Assembly: GCF_003573695.1 (NCBI RefSeq)
Contig: NC_039361.1
Location: forward strand, 86,570,149 to 86,634,148
Reading direction: 5' to 3'
DNA: 64,000 nt
DNA from: Papaver somniferum
Lineage: Eukaryota; Streptophyta; Magnoliopsida; Ranunculales; Papaveraceae
Positions 1 through 11,359 of the stretch are shown piece after piece (position 1 is the first letter of the stretch; the number at the start of each line of letters is the position of its first letter). Both the position numbers and the translations under genes were made by a program. The notes under the pieces are model-generated. The model did no database searches. It was not told the DNA's origin and saw only the letters and a program-made list of their open reading frames with translations.

Positions 1-1880
1 CTCAAAGTCAAGAGACTTTTCGTATGAGAATAGCATGTGGCGCTATTAAGCTTGTCTTGGCTGGTCACCTAAGACTTTCCACAGGCCTGTCATTTCTGTG
101 GCGAATTTGGACGGCTGAGATTGTAACTCATGGGAAAGAGTGGCCATTGATATTGGACACCTTCTGTTGGCGCCCAATAATAGCACAATGGCGTCAATGG
201 TACATGCCAGTGGCACAATGGCATGGTTGGCATAATTAGCGCATGCCAGTGGCACGATGGTGCAAGCAGCGCTCGGCATAGCCATGGCCGCTAGATTTTG
301 GCATATTGGTGTTAGACCCAAATATGGCTTGGCAACATTAGTTATAGTTTCCACATCAATCCCAATGCTCTGGGTAGCATGATTTAGCTTGGTTGGCGTA
401 GCAACTTCGCCTAAATTAGGGTTTGACATGCCGAAACCCTAATTAGTGCGTGTGGCATGCGGCCGCGGCATGGTGACGCTTTTTGTGCAAATGACGCCAT
501 GGTCATGCCAAAGGAACTATAGTAAGGCCATAATGTGGAAACATCCACAAGAGCAAGAGTTGCTATGAGTGGCTATGATATGGCGCCATTCCTAGGGTTT
601 CCTGGGTCCCGCATGGCTCGTGGCATGTTGTGAGGCCCAAAGTGGCGTGATTTGAGCCACAACTGGAAATTAGGGTTTTGGTTAATGCGCCTAAAGCAGA
701 GTCTTGCTTCTGACTATAAAACACTAATTTAAGCACATCATGGCGTTGGCCACAAACAGGAGGTAGATTAGCACGTAGGGCGCTATTTACGGCACGTTGG
801 CATGTTTTGGCATGCTTCCACAAAGTGGCATGTTTGGCATGGCGGAGTGGCATGTTGGCATGCCGCTCAACATATTGGCGCAACATGGCACGTTTTGCAT
901 GTTGGTGCGGTTTTTGGAAAGCCAATTGGATTTGTGACCATCTGGCGCAGTTTCCCTTTTTTTCTAACACTGTTGCAAGTTTAGAGAAACCTGATTGGTT
1001 AATATAAGAGGGGGCGGCCAAGAATGGCCGTGGCCACACTTCTAGTGTGCGTGTGGTGGATTTAAAGCGACCTGATTGGTCGATGGGAAATAGGGACGGC
1101 AAGTATGGGCCCAGCTAATATGTGGCGAGTTTAAGGCGACCTGATTGGTCGACGGGGAAATAAGGTCGGTCGGGCAACATGGGGCGTGGCCAATTGCAAA
1201 TGGTGTAGGCTGGCCTAAGTCATGGCCACACTTCCTTTTGGTGCTGCTCCTATTCTGTGGCTCCTTTTATTTATTGTTTTTTGATTTTGGGTAGGAATTT
1301 GCACCTGCTAATCCATGGAGGATTAATTCTTAGTTCGCCTAAGCTTAATTTCGACCAACGGGGTCTAATATATCGCGCAAGGCGCAAAACCCTAATTTTT
1401 GCAATCAGTCAGGGTAATATTTGAATCTTATGAATTATCACAAAATTGATTGAATTATGTGTGTTGACACAGAGTTCTTTAAGTTTATTGCCAGAGAGCA
1501 GTATGCTTTCTGATTGAGTACTTTTATGCAAGGACCTTAACCTCGATACTTGGAAATCCGCGCTACTCTGCTGCGAGTGATCACAAATTGTCATGCCATA
1601 TCAATATTAAGGGTTCGGTCGGGGAACATAGCACAGGAAGTATTCAAAGAAACTTATAATACAGGCAAGGAAAGATGCCGAAATTTACAGAATATCTTGG
1701 ATTGTTGATACATGCACCATTTTGGATAAATTTCATAAGAAAATATTGAGTTGCTCAAAATGCTCTGTTGAAAAGGTTGGACACTCATCACTTTACATGG
1801 CTCCGTTTTTTTGCAGAATGACGGCACATTAAATGCAGGGTTTTACAAACTTATCCCTGAACTAAAAACCACCATCAACA
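1..1880 (-). mobile_element. Partial Tat-type Gypsy LTR, cut by window start
   Basis: Read on the minus strand, this begins TGTTGATGGTGG at 1880 and runs leftward off the window. It matches, in the opposite direction, the LTR segments at 27319-29183 and 47215 onward, including the blocks next to the start (GACGGCACATTAAATGCAGG at about 1822-1841) and the GGCATGCCAA-rich repeats. At about 1000-1170 there are three copies of a block containing GCGACCTGATTGGTCGA. Open frames here (for example 46-429 and 563-1102, both minus) come from LTR sequence and are not genes. The bases just outside the LTR start (ATATT, 1881-1885) would be the target duplication, but the other side is outside the window. 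Confidence 0.75.
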
Positions 1881-2216
1881 ATATTCTGTTATATAATTGA
1901 AATATCACAGGTTGTGCATGCGTTGAATCGATCAATTGGGAAATCCAACCTTTGGTTTTTGATTGAAATTGATTGATCCTTGAACATTGGTCTTTGGCAC
2001 CAATCAAGTTACATCTCTTATATTCAATCGGGCTCGCAAATTCCTATTTGCTGATTGCAGATTGAATTGAGAGATAGAGATATAAAACTCTTTGATATAA
2101 TTTTCTCTTGATTGAGTCTGAATGTCTAGTTGATTCTCTTGAAAGTATATTGGAGTTTGTCTATTCAGATTGCCAAATGAAATATTGGGTGTGGTTGTTT
2201 GACCCCCGCTTTATCA
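1881..2216 (+). mobile_element. 3' end of a Copia (Sirevirus-like) LTR
   Basis: About 340 bases match the last part of the complete LTR at 24980-27313 (TATATAATTGAAATATCACA block, then the terminal CCCCCGCTTTATCA). The left part is missing because the Gypsy LTR (1-1880, opposite strand) sits inside it. No primer site follows the end, so it is probably a solo LTR or part of one. Confidence 0.7.
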
Positions 2217-2792
2217 GTATGTAACTGTAATATTGTTATTGTAAGATGACTTTTTCTATGTGATGATGTACAACATGTGTAATTTATTTCTACACATCCA
2301 ATTAGCATGTGTAACTTGCGTTTACATATCCAAGTATCATGTGTAACTTTCCTTTACACGTCCAATTAGCCTGTGTAACTCGTAGTTGCACATTCGTATA
2401 ACTTGTATACCTGATTCCGGAATTTTCCAGTTATGAGTCTGTTTTTTCTATTTAATTAGCATGTGTAACTTTCGTCTTCACATCTAATTAGCATTTATAA
2501 ATTTCATTTACACATCCAATTAACATGTGTGACTCATAGTTACACATTCTTATAGCTTGTGTATTTCATTCCAGGTTTTTTCAGGTCCGATCTATTTCTT
2601 TTCTTCAGATAGCATGTGTAACTTGCAGCTACACATCCAATTAGCATGTGTAATTTTCATCTATACATCCATATTTCTTGTGTAACTGATTATGGATTTT
2701 TCCAGGTTTGAGACTTTTTTTAACTAGCAGTTACACATGCATATTTGCTTGTGTATTAAGCTGAATTGATTATTTAGTGTTTTTTTCAATTG
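2217..2792. repeat. Left cluster of TGTGTAAC / TACACATCC units
   Basis: About ten degenerate units of the form CATGTGTAACTT-N-TTTACACATCC-AATTAG, roughly 30 bases each. The same units recur in reverse complement at 5940-6960, so the two clusters face each other. Each unit is itself partly palindromic (TGTGTAA...TTACACA). No coding potential is seen. The arrangement resembles subterminal repeats of a DNA transposon, where transposase binds, but I found no element ends. Confidence 0.6.
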
Positions 2793-2794
2793 TA

Positions 2795-5618
2795 CTACCT
2801 CCATCCCAAATTATATGAGCTAGTTGGTTTTAAATTTTGTCCCATAAATAGATGATCTATCTCACTAATCAAGGGGATATTTCTAAAACTACCCTTTTAA
2901 TTGATTATTGTTACTATAAAAAATATGTTTAATTTGATTGCCATGTCTATGTTCGTTATGTAGGTGTTTTAAAATGCTTTTCAACGATATAAATTTTCCG
3001 AAAAACCGTGGTATAGTTTAAGAGATAAATCATTTCTAAGTTTTACTAGTTGTTCTTAGAGCACTGCTCAGTCGAACTCGCAAGCGTTGTTATCTCAAGC
3101 TTGTTTGTCAAGTTTAGTGATCAAAACTATAAGTCTTGATTTTTAGTCTACTTATAGCTATGTCTCGGACTAGGATAGATTGTGTAGTTGAGCTTTAGAC
3201 TTCACGACGTCATCGATTGAAGACGAAAAACTACTAAGGACAGCTTGTGGAACTTCATCAACAAATGGTATGTGGAGATTGAAACTCATCTATCACTCGG
3301 AAAGTCTATTTCTACTTTATCTCCTACTTGAGACAAAAGTCGTATAACTATATAGTTTTCGATTTATAGACATTTGGTATTTCGAGATGAGTTTAACTCG
3401 CTCACATATTTCTCGAAATATGTGTTTGTAAGCTTTCGCTTTAACCAAGTTCATCTTACATGATTTGTATGAGACAATCATTTGATGTAGACTCGGAATG
3501 TTTCGTATGATCATTCGATCACTTGCAAATTGCTTTGAAGCTAATAGTTTGTGTAAGACAACTATTGTCATCTTCTAAGAATGTTTCAATGATTGAAATG
3601 GAGTTTAAAACAATTAACCTTAATTGGATTATAGACATTGTATACGTACTTGCATATATGTTGATCCAAAGACCGGTGTAGAATGCATACCCGTATGCGT
3701 ACTGGCGAGGTCAGGTGAAGTCCGGGAGCCTTGTTATGTGTATTTTTATGCGTACTGGCGAACTCAGTTGAAGTACGGAAACTTTGGTATGCGTCCTCGT
3801 ACGTGTACTGATCTCAACTGATGTTTGGATGTGTGACAGTATGCGTACCCGTTTGCGTACTGTCGAACACAGTCCAAGTCCGGCTACTTAAGTATGTGTA
3901 CCCGTTTACATACTTGAGTGAGTTATGTTCTAAAATCGGTTATGTTATGAACCAATACATTAATGAAATAAGGAATGCAATTTTTTTGCAGACAGTGGCT
4001 ATAATGTTCATGAATTGATTCGAGTGAATCAAACCTATTTTGTAATTGTGTCTTGTATACTTCTATGAGAACATAAAAAATTGAAAAACTCTAGAACTAG
4101 TTTCGTTTGAGTCATTTGAACTAGTTGTGGTTAAGATGAATACGGTTGATATGAAAGTGTTCATATGGCTAACTTCGGTTAACTATTGTTGACCCAACAA
4201 GGAGTACACGTTTAGGTACGCTTACTCATTATCTAAATGAAGGTACATTTCGTTTGTGTGTAACAAGCTAAGTTAGATCTAACGGTTGAAAGATATTAGC
4301 TTAAGTCTAATCAGGTTTTCATCTAACGGTGAATATTGAATGCTTTGTTACCAAGGTAACATTGATTGCAAACCCTGATTTGAAAACTATATAATGGAGA
4401 ACTCTAGCAACTGGGAAACCTAATCTCCACACCTTCTGTGTGATAATAGTTGCGTCTAGAGTCGATTCTCCTTTAACCTTAGGTTTTTCCCAAAACCCTC
4501 TAGGTTAAAAACTTGAATACTTCATTGGGATTGTGAAGCTAGATCCAACTATTTTCTCTGTAGTTGCGTGTTCTAATCTTTCCCATTTCTATCGTATTGA
4601 GTAATATCTTATCGAAGATTTGCTCGAGATTTAATCTCCGATAGGCAAGATAAAAAGTAGTCACAAACATCTTCGTCTCATTGTTTGTGATTCCACGATA
4701 TCTTGTTTCGCTTCCATACGATTAATATTATTGTGAGGTGATTGATAATACTAGGTTGTTCTTCGGGAATATAATTCCGGTTTATCAATTGGTTCCTGTG
4801 CACCTTGATTTATCAAAAGACGGGAAAAAACTTATAGGTATTTCTGTGGAAAACAGATTTATCCATCTCAATAGACTTTTATGTGTGAGACAGATTTGTT
4901 TATCAAGTCTTCGACTTTGGTTCGTAGCAAATCTTAGTTGTGGGTGAGATCAACTAAGGGAATCAAGTGCATAGAATCCTGTTGGGGTTCAGGGATGTAA
5001 GGAGCGCAACTGTTCCTTGATCAGTATGAGATTGATTAGGGCTCAACTAAATTCCAGTCTGAAGTTCATTGGTAGTAAGCTAGTGTCTGTAACGGATTAA
5101 TACAGTGTGGTGTTCAAATCTGGAATAGGTCCCGAGGTTTTTCTGCATTTGCGGTTTCCTCGTTAACAAAATTTCTGATGTCTGTGTTATTTCTTTTCCG
5201 CATTATATTTGTTTATATAATTGAAATATCAGAAGTTGTGCGTTAAGATCAATCAGTTCTTGAATCCGACATTTGGATTGTTGATTGGATTGATTGACAC
5301 TTGGATATTGGTTTGTGATACCGTCCAAGTTATTTCTCCTATTCAATCGGGCTCGCAAATTCCTCTTTGTTTGGTTGCGGATTGAATTGAGAAATTGAGA
5401 TTTAAACTCTTTGATATACTTTTCTAAAGATTGAGTCTGACTGTCTAGTTGATTCTCTTGAAAGTATATTGGAGTTTGTGGTTGTTGACTCCCGCTTTTT
5501 CAGTTGTTATTCATAAGGGTATAATTGTAAAAAAAATACTTAAACATACTCCCCTTTCCTCCTTTCCTTAAGAACTGTGCAAACTACAATTAGCTCATCT
5601 AATTTTGGATAGAGGGAG
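2795..5618. mobile_element. Stowaway-like MITE, split by a solo LTR
   Basis: Left end CTACCTCCATCCCAAATTA at 2795 and right end TTTTGGATAGAGGGAG at 5618 are inverted repeats, each flanked by TA (2793-2794 and 5619-5620). The inverted homology extends to the AGCTAGTTG / CAATTAGCT block. Without the inserted LTR and one duplication copy it is about 370 bases. The terminal sequence and TA target duplication are those of Stowaway (Tc1/mariner) MITEs. It has no coding capacity. Confidence 0.75.
3054..5502 (+). mobile_element. Copia (Sirevirus-like) solo LTR, 2.45 kb
   Basis: Starts TCTTAGAGCACTGCTC (the family start TGTTAGAGC with one change) and ends CCCGCTTTTTCA. A perfect 5-base target duplication GTTGT lies at 3049-3053 and 5503-5507, and no primer site or internal region follows, so this is a solo LTR left by LTR-LTR recombination. 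U3 contains four degenerate tandem units of about 70 bases (about 3640-3900) built around TATGCGTACTGGCGAACTCA. A TATATAATGGAG promoter motif is near 4390. The open frames inside (for example 3624-3821, 4738-4947) are not genes. Confidence 0.9.
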
Positions 5619-5620
5619 TA

Positions 5621-5939
5621 GTTGTTTTCTTACTAATTTATGATTGTTTTCTCTTTGTTTTAGCGTCCTTTTGTCAGTTGGGAGAAACTTGGCTCATGTC
5701 CAAAAACACATGACTCTGCTAGCTATATGTGTGTTGCAAAAGAAGCATTTTTGAAACCCAAAACGCCTAAGAATGGGTATTGCAACATATTAATAAAACT
5801 ACTACTTTTATGATTTTTGTTTGTTAAGTACTTTTATAAATTGAGTAAGTATTTTTATATATGTATACTTGACTTTATATTCATCATTTCATTAATGAAA
5901 AAAATGTATAATTTCATTAATAATTTATATTCATCATTT
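5621..5939 (+). other. Unassigned spacer with one exon-like stretch
   Basis: Between the MITE and the right repeat cluster. A stretch at about 5665-5780 is open, less AT-rich than its surroundings, preceded by a TTTTAG that could be a splice acceptor, and followed by an AT-rich region. It reads as a short lysine-rich peptide fragment that I do not recognise. It could be a captured exon fragment or chance. Confidence 0.2.
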
Positions 5940-6960
5940 CATTAATGAGGGAAGTTACACATGAACGTCGCATGCGTATTTTAAAGTTACACATTTATAT
6001 TACATGTGTATCCAGAAGTTACACATAAGAAAGAAACATACAAAAAATATATGTATTGCTTTAATATTAATTTGAAATAATTTCTATGTTTATCAACTAT
6101 ATAATCGGTTGTTATTGAACACAACAAACGCGTTAAAACACTAGACATGCTCTATTTCCTTATTGTCTTCCTTTATTTTAAAATGCTTGCATATCTATAA
6201 CAAAATAAACATCAATGAGATTAGGTTTGTTGGGAGTTACAGATGCATTCGGATGTGTAGATGCAAGTGACACATGCAATTTGGATGTGTAGACAAAAGT
6301 TACATATGTTGTGCATCATCACATAAAAAAATTATTTTATTTGTGATTCTCATTCACAATTTCATCTGGTTTTGAAATTGTTTCAACTTTAGATCTGTTC
6401 AAACAAGTTGAACAATAATAATAATTTATGATTAGAAACGGAGAACCAAAAAAATCAAACAAAATCGAAACTAACTGACAAAATATATAGTGGATGTGTA
6501 TAAGAAAGTTGCACATGCAATTTGGATGTCTAGAGGAAAGTTACACATGCAATTTAGGATGTGTATACGCAAGTTACACATGCAATTTGGATGTGTAGAC
6601 AAAAGTTACACATGTTTTGCATCATCATCAAAATGAGAAACTCAATCACATTGAAATATTAATCAAATTCTGAACAAAAGAACAGTAAACTCAAATCATA
6701 AAGTTTATACAATTTCAATATGATACATTCAAACCACAGAGTTTAAACAATTGAAGTGAACCTTTACATCCAAATTGAACTTACATTTACCTAGATTTGT
6801 TGTTTTCTTCTTGTATCAACAAATATTAACAACAATAATAAACAGAATTCAGCTAGTAAATCTCTTCTCAGATCGCACATGCGAAATAATCCAAAAGATG
6901 GAATAACAACAACAGTTACACCTGCTACATGTGTAACTTCAAGTTACACATTTTATAAAA
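5940..6960. repeat. Right (inverted) cluster of TGTGTAAC units
   Basis: Units such as GGATGTGTAGACAAAAGTTA followed by CACATGCAATTT are the reverse complement of those at 2217-2792. Dense runs are at 6235-6310 and 6490-6620, with weaker copies at 5945-6030 and 6910-6950. The blocks GCATCATCA (6310 and 6618) mirror TGATGATGTACAACATGTGT at about 2262. Confidence 0.6.
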
Positions 6961-7540
6961 CAACATCTAGATTTGTTGTTCTACTTCATATACAATGTTG
7001 TTTCTTCTTCTTCTCAATGTCAATAAATACTAACAAGAATTATAAATGATAATCATCTAGTACTAAATCTCATATCAAATCAAGCATGCAAACAATCCAG
7101 AAATCACAAAATAAAATCGAAAATCATAAAAAACTAATAACAAACTTGAAATCAAACAACAACAACAACAGAATTCGTACCTAATTTTATTGTTATTCTT
7201 CTGAAACAATATGGTTTCTTCTTCCTATTCTTCGTATCAACAAATTTCAAATAAAAAAAAATCAGAAATCAGAAAAAATCAAAATCAAAATCATAAAATC
7301 GAAATCAAAAAACTCAAACAACAATAAATTCGTATACAGATTTGTATTTCTTCTTCTAAAATAATGTTGTTTAAGCTTCCTCTTCTCATTATCAACGAAT
7401 TAAAAACAATAGGAAAATCAAAATCAGTAGATCGAAAATAAATAAAAAAACCAAAATCAAAAAGAAAAAACAACAAAAACAGCAAAAACATACCTAGATT
7501 ATTGTCTTCATCTTCTCAGATCTGCAAAAATCCTCTCAAA
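6780..7540. repeat. Degenerate tandem repeat, about 155-215 bases per unit
   Basis: Five copies of a block containing CCTAGATTTGTTGTTTTCTT followed by a TATCAACAAAT motif and an A-rich tail, beginning near 6791, 6967, 7180, 7335 and 7491. Very AT-rich. The small frames (7291-7491 minus) are not convincing genes. Confidence 0.5.
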
Positions 7541-7920
7541 ATCAACAATCTGCAACTTAGCTATAGTTCAATACCGTGAATCAAACCAATGTTATAGAAC
7601 AACAAAAACTCTGTAATTGTGATTTTTCTCGGGATGAAACATATCAAACAAATGGAAGAAATGGATTCAATTGATTGAAGAACCGTATTCTATAAAAAGA
7701 TGAAAGCTCTAAAGAGAAAGAAAAAATAACAATTTGATTTTCTTTTTCTGTATAAAAAAACTATAAATAGTGGAAGTTAAATTTGGTATTTTAAAATTTA
7801 TTTTAAGACTGATGACGTCAGCATTCTCTTGATATTTAAAATCGGACCTCAAAATTAAAAAATTTGGGCATAAAAATATCAAAATACGAAAGAATGGAGT
7901 TGATAATGAAGGATCCATTT
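7541..7920. other. AT-rich stretch, nothing recognised
   Basis: No repeat, motif or convincing frame is seen. The minus frame 7709-7975 crosses into the Copia LTR and is probably chance. This is the left flank of the Ale-type Copia insertion. Confidence 0.3.
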
Positions 7921-8152
7921 TGTTGGGTTTCTTAATGTTGACCCCATATAGTAAGGGCTTTACAATAGTTTTCACTTTAGGAAACTGAGTCTATGTTGTA
8001 GGGCCTACGGCCCGTAGATGTGCGGCCCAACTAGATACCTAGGGTTTACCTTTCAATGTATATATAGGATATTTGTATCCATGTAACACAACTACTGTGA
8101 TGAATAAGAAATTTTCTGCCTCTTTGTCTTTTGCTTTGATTCCACTACAACA
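7921..8152 (+). mobile_element. 5' LTR of an Ale/Retrofit-type Copia element
   Basis: A short 232-base LTR from TGTTGGGTTTC to CCACTACAACA. Its last 43 bases recur at 13048-13090, which marks the 3' LTR end of the same element. A TATATATAGGAT promoter motif is near 8060, followed by AATAAG near 8103. The bases outside the two ends (CATTT and ATCTA) do not match, so the flanks have been altered. Confidence 0.75.
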
Positions 8153-8170
8153 CGTTATCAACACGACTCT
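8153..8170 (+). promoter_or_regulatory. Primer binding site of the Ale-type Copia
   Basis: CGTTATCAACACGAC follows the LTR directly. Ale/Retrofit Copias carry a closely similar TTATCAGCACGA box here, thought to pair with an internal part of initiator tRNA-Met. Confidence 0.55.
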
Positions 8171-9680
8171 ACCAACGTGTAATTTTCATTCTTCGCTCAA
8201 GATTGGTCATGGATTATTTATTGAAGATTAGCGTGGTTCTGATCCTATTTTTTGATCATCATGGATGTGTTACCAGGTACTTCTTTTGAAAAAAAAAATC
8301 GTTTTCATAGTATTTTCTAGAGTTCCACGAATGTATGATCATCAAAAGTAGAGATTACACCGTTAGATTTTCACAAAATTTTAATATCTTTAACCAAATT
8401 AGGTATTACATACTATGTAAAAATTTCAATCGAATCGGAACATGATGCAAAAACCTGATATTAATGAGAGTTTCTACGTTCAGAAAAACCCTAGTCTATA
8501 ACATTGTAATAAAACTTATTTTTTAGCATTTCCACCATTGGATTTTGCTGTATTTTTAGTATGTTGCTAATTGACCTTTTTGACGCTCTGTACAAATTTC
8601 ATAAAGATCCATCCATGGGAAGTACTCCAAAGTACGTGATATTTCCATAAAAACATTAATTGGAACAGTCATAAGGTGTCATGAATATCTTTTTATCTAA
8701 TCGTTGGATTTCTTTAAAATTTTAATATGTTTGTATAGATATCATGTTGAAGATACTGTAGAAATTTCATCATCATCGGACATCTTTACAATTATTTTAT
8801 GATCACTAAAGTTGGATGATGAAATTTTCAATTATAGGGTTAGCAATTTATTTTGGCCTTTATGATAATAGTTTCAAGTTTATTATCAATGGGCCCGAGT
8901 ACTTCATATATGATGAACTATATATTTTTCCTTTTGTTAACCATGACCTAGTCAAACCAACGGACCGGTCCTTGACCAATCCATTGACCGGGGTTTTGAA
9001 CCAATCCGTTGACCGGGATTTGATTAAACCAGCTCGATTAAAATTTGACCTTTTGGACTCAGAAGTACTTGAGCGCCATTAAAGAGACACTGATACAGAA
9101 GTCAATTGTGTCTACAAGGGCTACATTTCCATCATGAAATGTATTTACTGAGCATGAGACAGAGATGTAATTCTGACTCATTTGAATGAGAGTTGGACAC
9201 TTGGTATAAACATTTACTGAGTATGGTACAAGCGATAGAATGCAGGTATCATATAGTGACAACAAACTCATTATATACTAAAAGAAGGTCATACCCCCGC
9301 TTGTCATCTTCAGTGGAAATAAGAAACTTTTCCAGTTAATACACTCACCTTTTGATAGGTTTATTAATTTTCTTTATCCAACTGAATTTTGTATGATTTG
9401 ATCCTAGACTATTTATTGTATGGTAGGTTAATAAATAAAAAACTTTTTTAAAAGCTAAAATAAATAAAAAGGGAAAAAGATTGACAGAATACGAAGTGAC
9501 GACATATCTCTCAATAAGTGTTTTCTAAGGTACCAGATGCACAACCCCCCATTCCCATTGTGCTTTTAAATAAGAAAGCATATCACTCGTATTACAAAGT
9601 CTTCAGTAAAACAAGATCGAGACCATCCTAAGATTCAAATGGAAAACAATTCATATTACAAAGAAAACAAGGTGATATTT
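8171..9680 (+). pseudogene. Decayed leader and gag region of the Ale-type Copia
   Basis: Position between primer site and integrase says this should hold leader, gag and protease, but stops are dense and I cannot align a gag domain by eye. At 8940-9050 the phrase GACCGG recurs in three tandem, roughly 35-base units (CCAATCC-TTGACCGG). The frame 8816-9082 spans these units and is not credible as an independent gene. Confidence 0.4.
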
Positions 9681-10440
9681 AGAAAAATATCCATGCAAAA
9701 TGCGGACCATTAAAGTGACTTATGGCTCTGGTGGATGTTTTGACATTTTGGACTAGTTATAGTTCCCAAGAAATTTTGCGTTTGGAAAACTACTAGCTCA
9801 TATTATACATATAAGGACTCACCACCCCTTGTAAATGCTAGAGAGTATACATAAAAAAGACTTGATGGGTATTGCATGTTTAATAGGATCAATGTAGAAC
9901 ATTCTATACCCCATGGTCTCGCAAATGCTATCATCAAGGTTATAAATAATTTCTAAGGCATGGTTATGCGTACAAACCTACCTTTAACTACTTGGGGAAT
10001 ATGCAATACGCGCATCTTCACTTATTCGGTTTAGACCCACCATTGGTCAACCATTCTTTGCGTAGCAGTTGGTAACTAGATATAAGCCTGACATTTGTGT
10101 TCTTACGCATATTTGGTTGCACCATATATGTGCCATTACGAGTCCACATCGTACTATGATGGGTCATCAAAATGATAAGTGACTATATTGTACAAGAATT
10201 TTCAACAATCCGCAGTTTTAAACCTTTCGACAGGCGAGATCACACATACCAACTGAAAACCTACTTGCAAGGTTACGAATCCTCACCATAGACTAAGGTA
10301 TTGCAACACTTAGTGGAAGTGTGGTTAAAGCCGTGACTCGATAAAGAAAGATGGAGAGGCCGCCATCTTTGATCAATGCTCACTTAGAAAGGAAGTATAT
10401 GAGTAAGGCACAACCTAATTTGTATCATTAATGAAATTAT
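9681..10440 (+). pseudogene. Copia integrase remnant
   Basis: Frame-shifting translation recovers a recognisable Ale/Retrofit integrase: a CGPIKVTYGSGG block (about 9700), then FPRNFAFGKLLAHII (about 9760), HHPL, a VEHSIPHG-like stretch (about 9897), MVMRTNLPLTTWG (about 9960) and a HLCSYAYL block (about 10092). In the family these correspond to the core and the region after the third acidic residue of the DD(35)E integrase, which joins retrotransposon DNA to the host chromosome. Many stops and frameshifts lie between the blocks, so it cannot be functional. Confidence 0.7.
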
Positions 10441-10779
10441 CTAATTTAATTGTCTCTGACTATGTCCGTGAATCAATACTGGAGGACGCTCCGAAGTTTA
10501 ATGATTCCAGAGAACAATGGAATCCTAAAGGATTCATACGAGTCAATGGAAAGATCGTGCGAGCATATTAATGATTGTTTTTATATATAACTGCTCAATA
10601 AAATAGAGCACAACGAGTTCGAACCATGCTTCTTATTGTTTAATGTCAACAAAGAGCATATTTGGCATATACAATCCAGGTAGAACTTGGTTCTTTGACA
10701 AATATACATGTATTTGGTGTGGTAGTGCTAACCAACCAAGTGTAACGCTTATGGGACATACCTAATTATTTTTCATACA

Positions 10780-11330
10780 TCACAGTGGGAAGAATGAAGT
10801 CTCAAAGTATTAAGACTCGCCTAGTGGCGTGAGGTTTCTCACAAAGCCCTGGAATTGTCCTCTTGTAATGAACGCTATAGCGTTCAGCTACTTAGTTGGC
10901 TTGATAATTTCAAAAGGACTTAAAATGCAGTATATGAATGTGGTTATACGTATCTTTGAAATAATCAAGAGATAAAAGATATTTACAAAAGTACTTGATA
11001 GCCTTTTGTTGCCCAAATCAAGTGACTCTAAACCATAGAGTGCGTTAACAGTTAGATATAACGCTCACTTATAGATTGAAGCAATCAGGCGGATGTGGTA
11101 TACCCGTCTAAGTGACTGTTTGATTTTTAGGGGATAGACAAGAAAGTTATTTGTACTTGCATATTCACAAAAAAGTTCCTGATTCGGAATTGTAGCTATC
11201 TATGTCAATGGTACAAACATGATGGGTACTCTCGATGTAATAGAAGACCTTAAAAAGATATTTGAAATCCGAATTTGAGATGAAAAATATGGGGAAAGCT
11301 CGACCGAATACTGAGCTTGTGGTATACTAT
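10780..11330 (+). pseudogene. Copia reverse transcriptase remnant
   Basis: Blocks of Copia RT survive across frames: a FSQSPGIV-type start near 10835, FSYLVGLIISKGLKMQYMNV (about 10880-10940), LKQSGGCG near 11085, then the catalytic region reading VAIYVNGTNMMGTL (about 11188-11230), where the usual YVDD aspartates read as YVNG. This is the palm domain that copies element RNA into DNA. The tail continues as KSEFEMKNMGKARP in the frame starting 11262. Stops, frameshifts and the damaged active site show a dead copy. RNase H and the 3' end are missing because of the adjoining LTR. Confidence 0.7.
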
Positions 11331-11359
11331 TCCACTAGTTTGCATATGTCTAAAGTTGT

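Noticed and set aside
563..1102. 179-codon minus frame
   Set aside because: It lies within the Tat LTR, overlaps frames on the other strand, and the related LTRs at 27319 and 47215 do not preserve it.
4738..4947. 69-codon plus frame
   Set aside because: It lies in the R/U5 part of the solo LTR. Equivalent positions in other LTR copies have stops.
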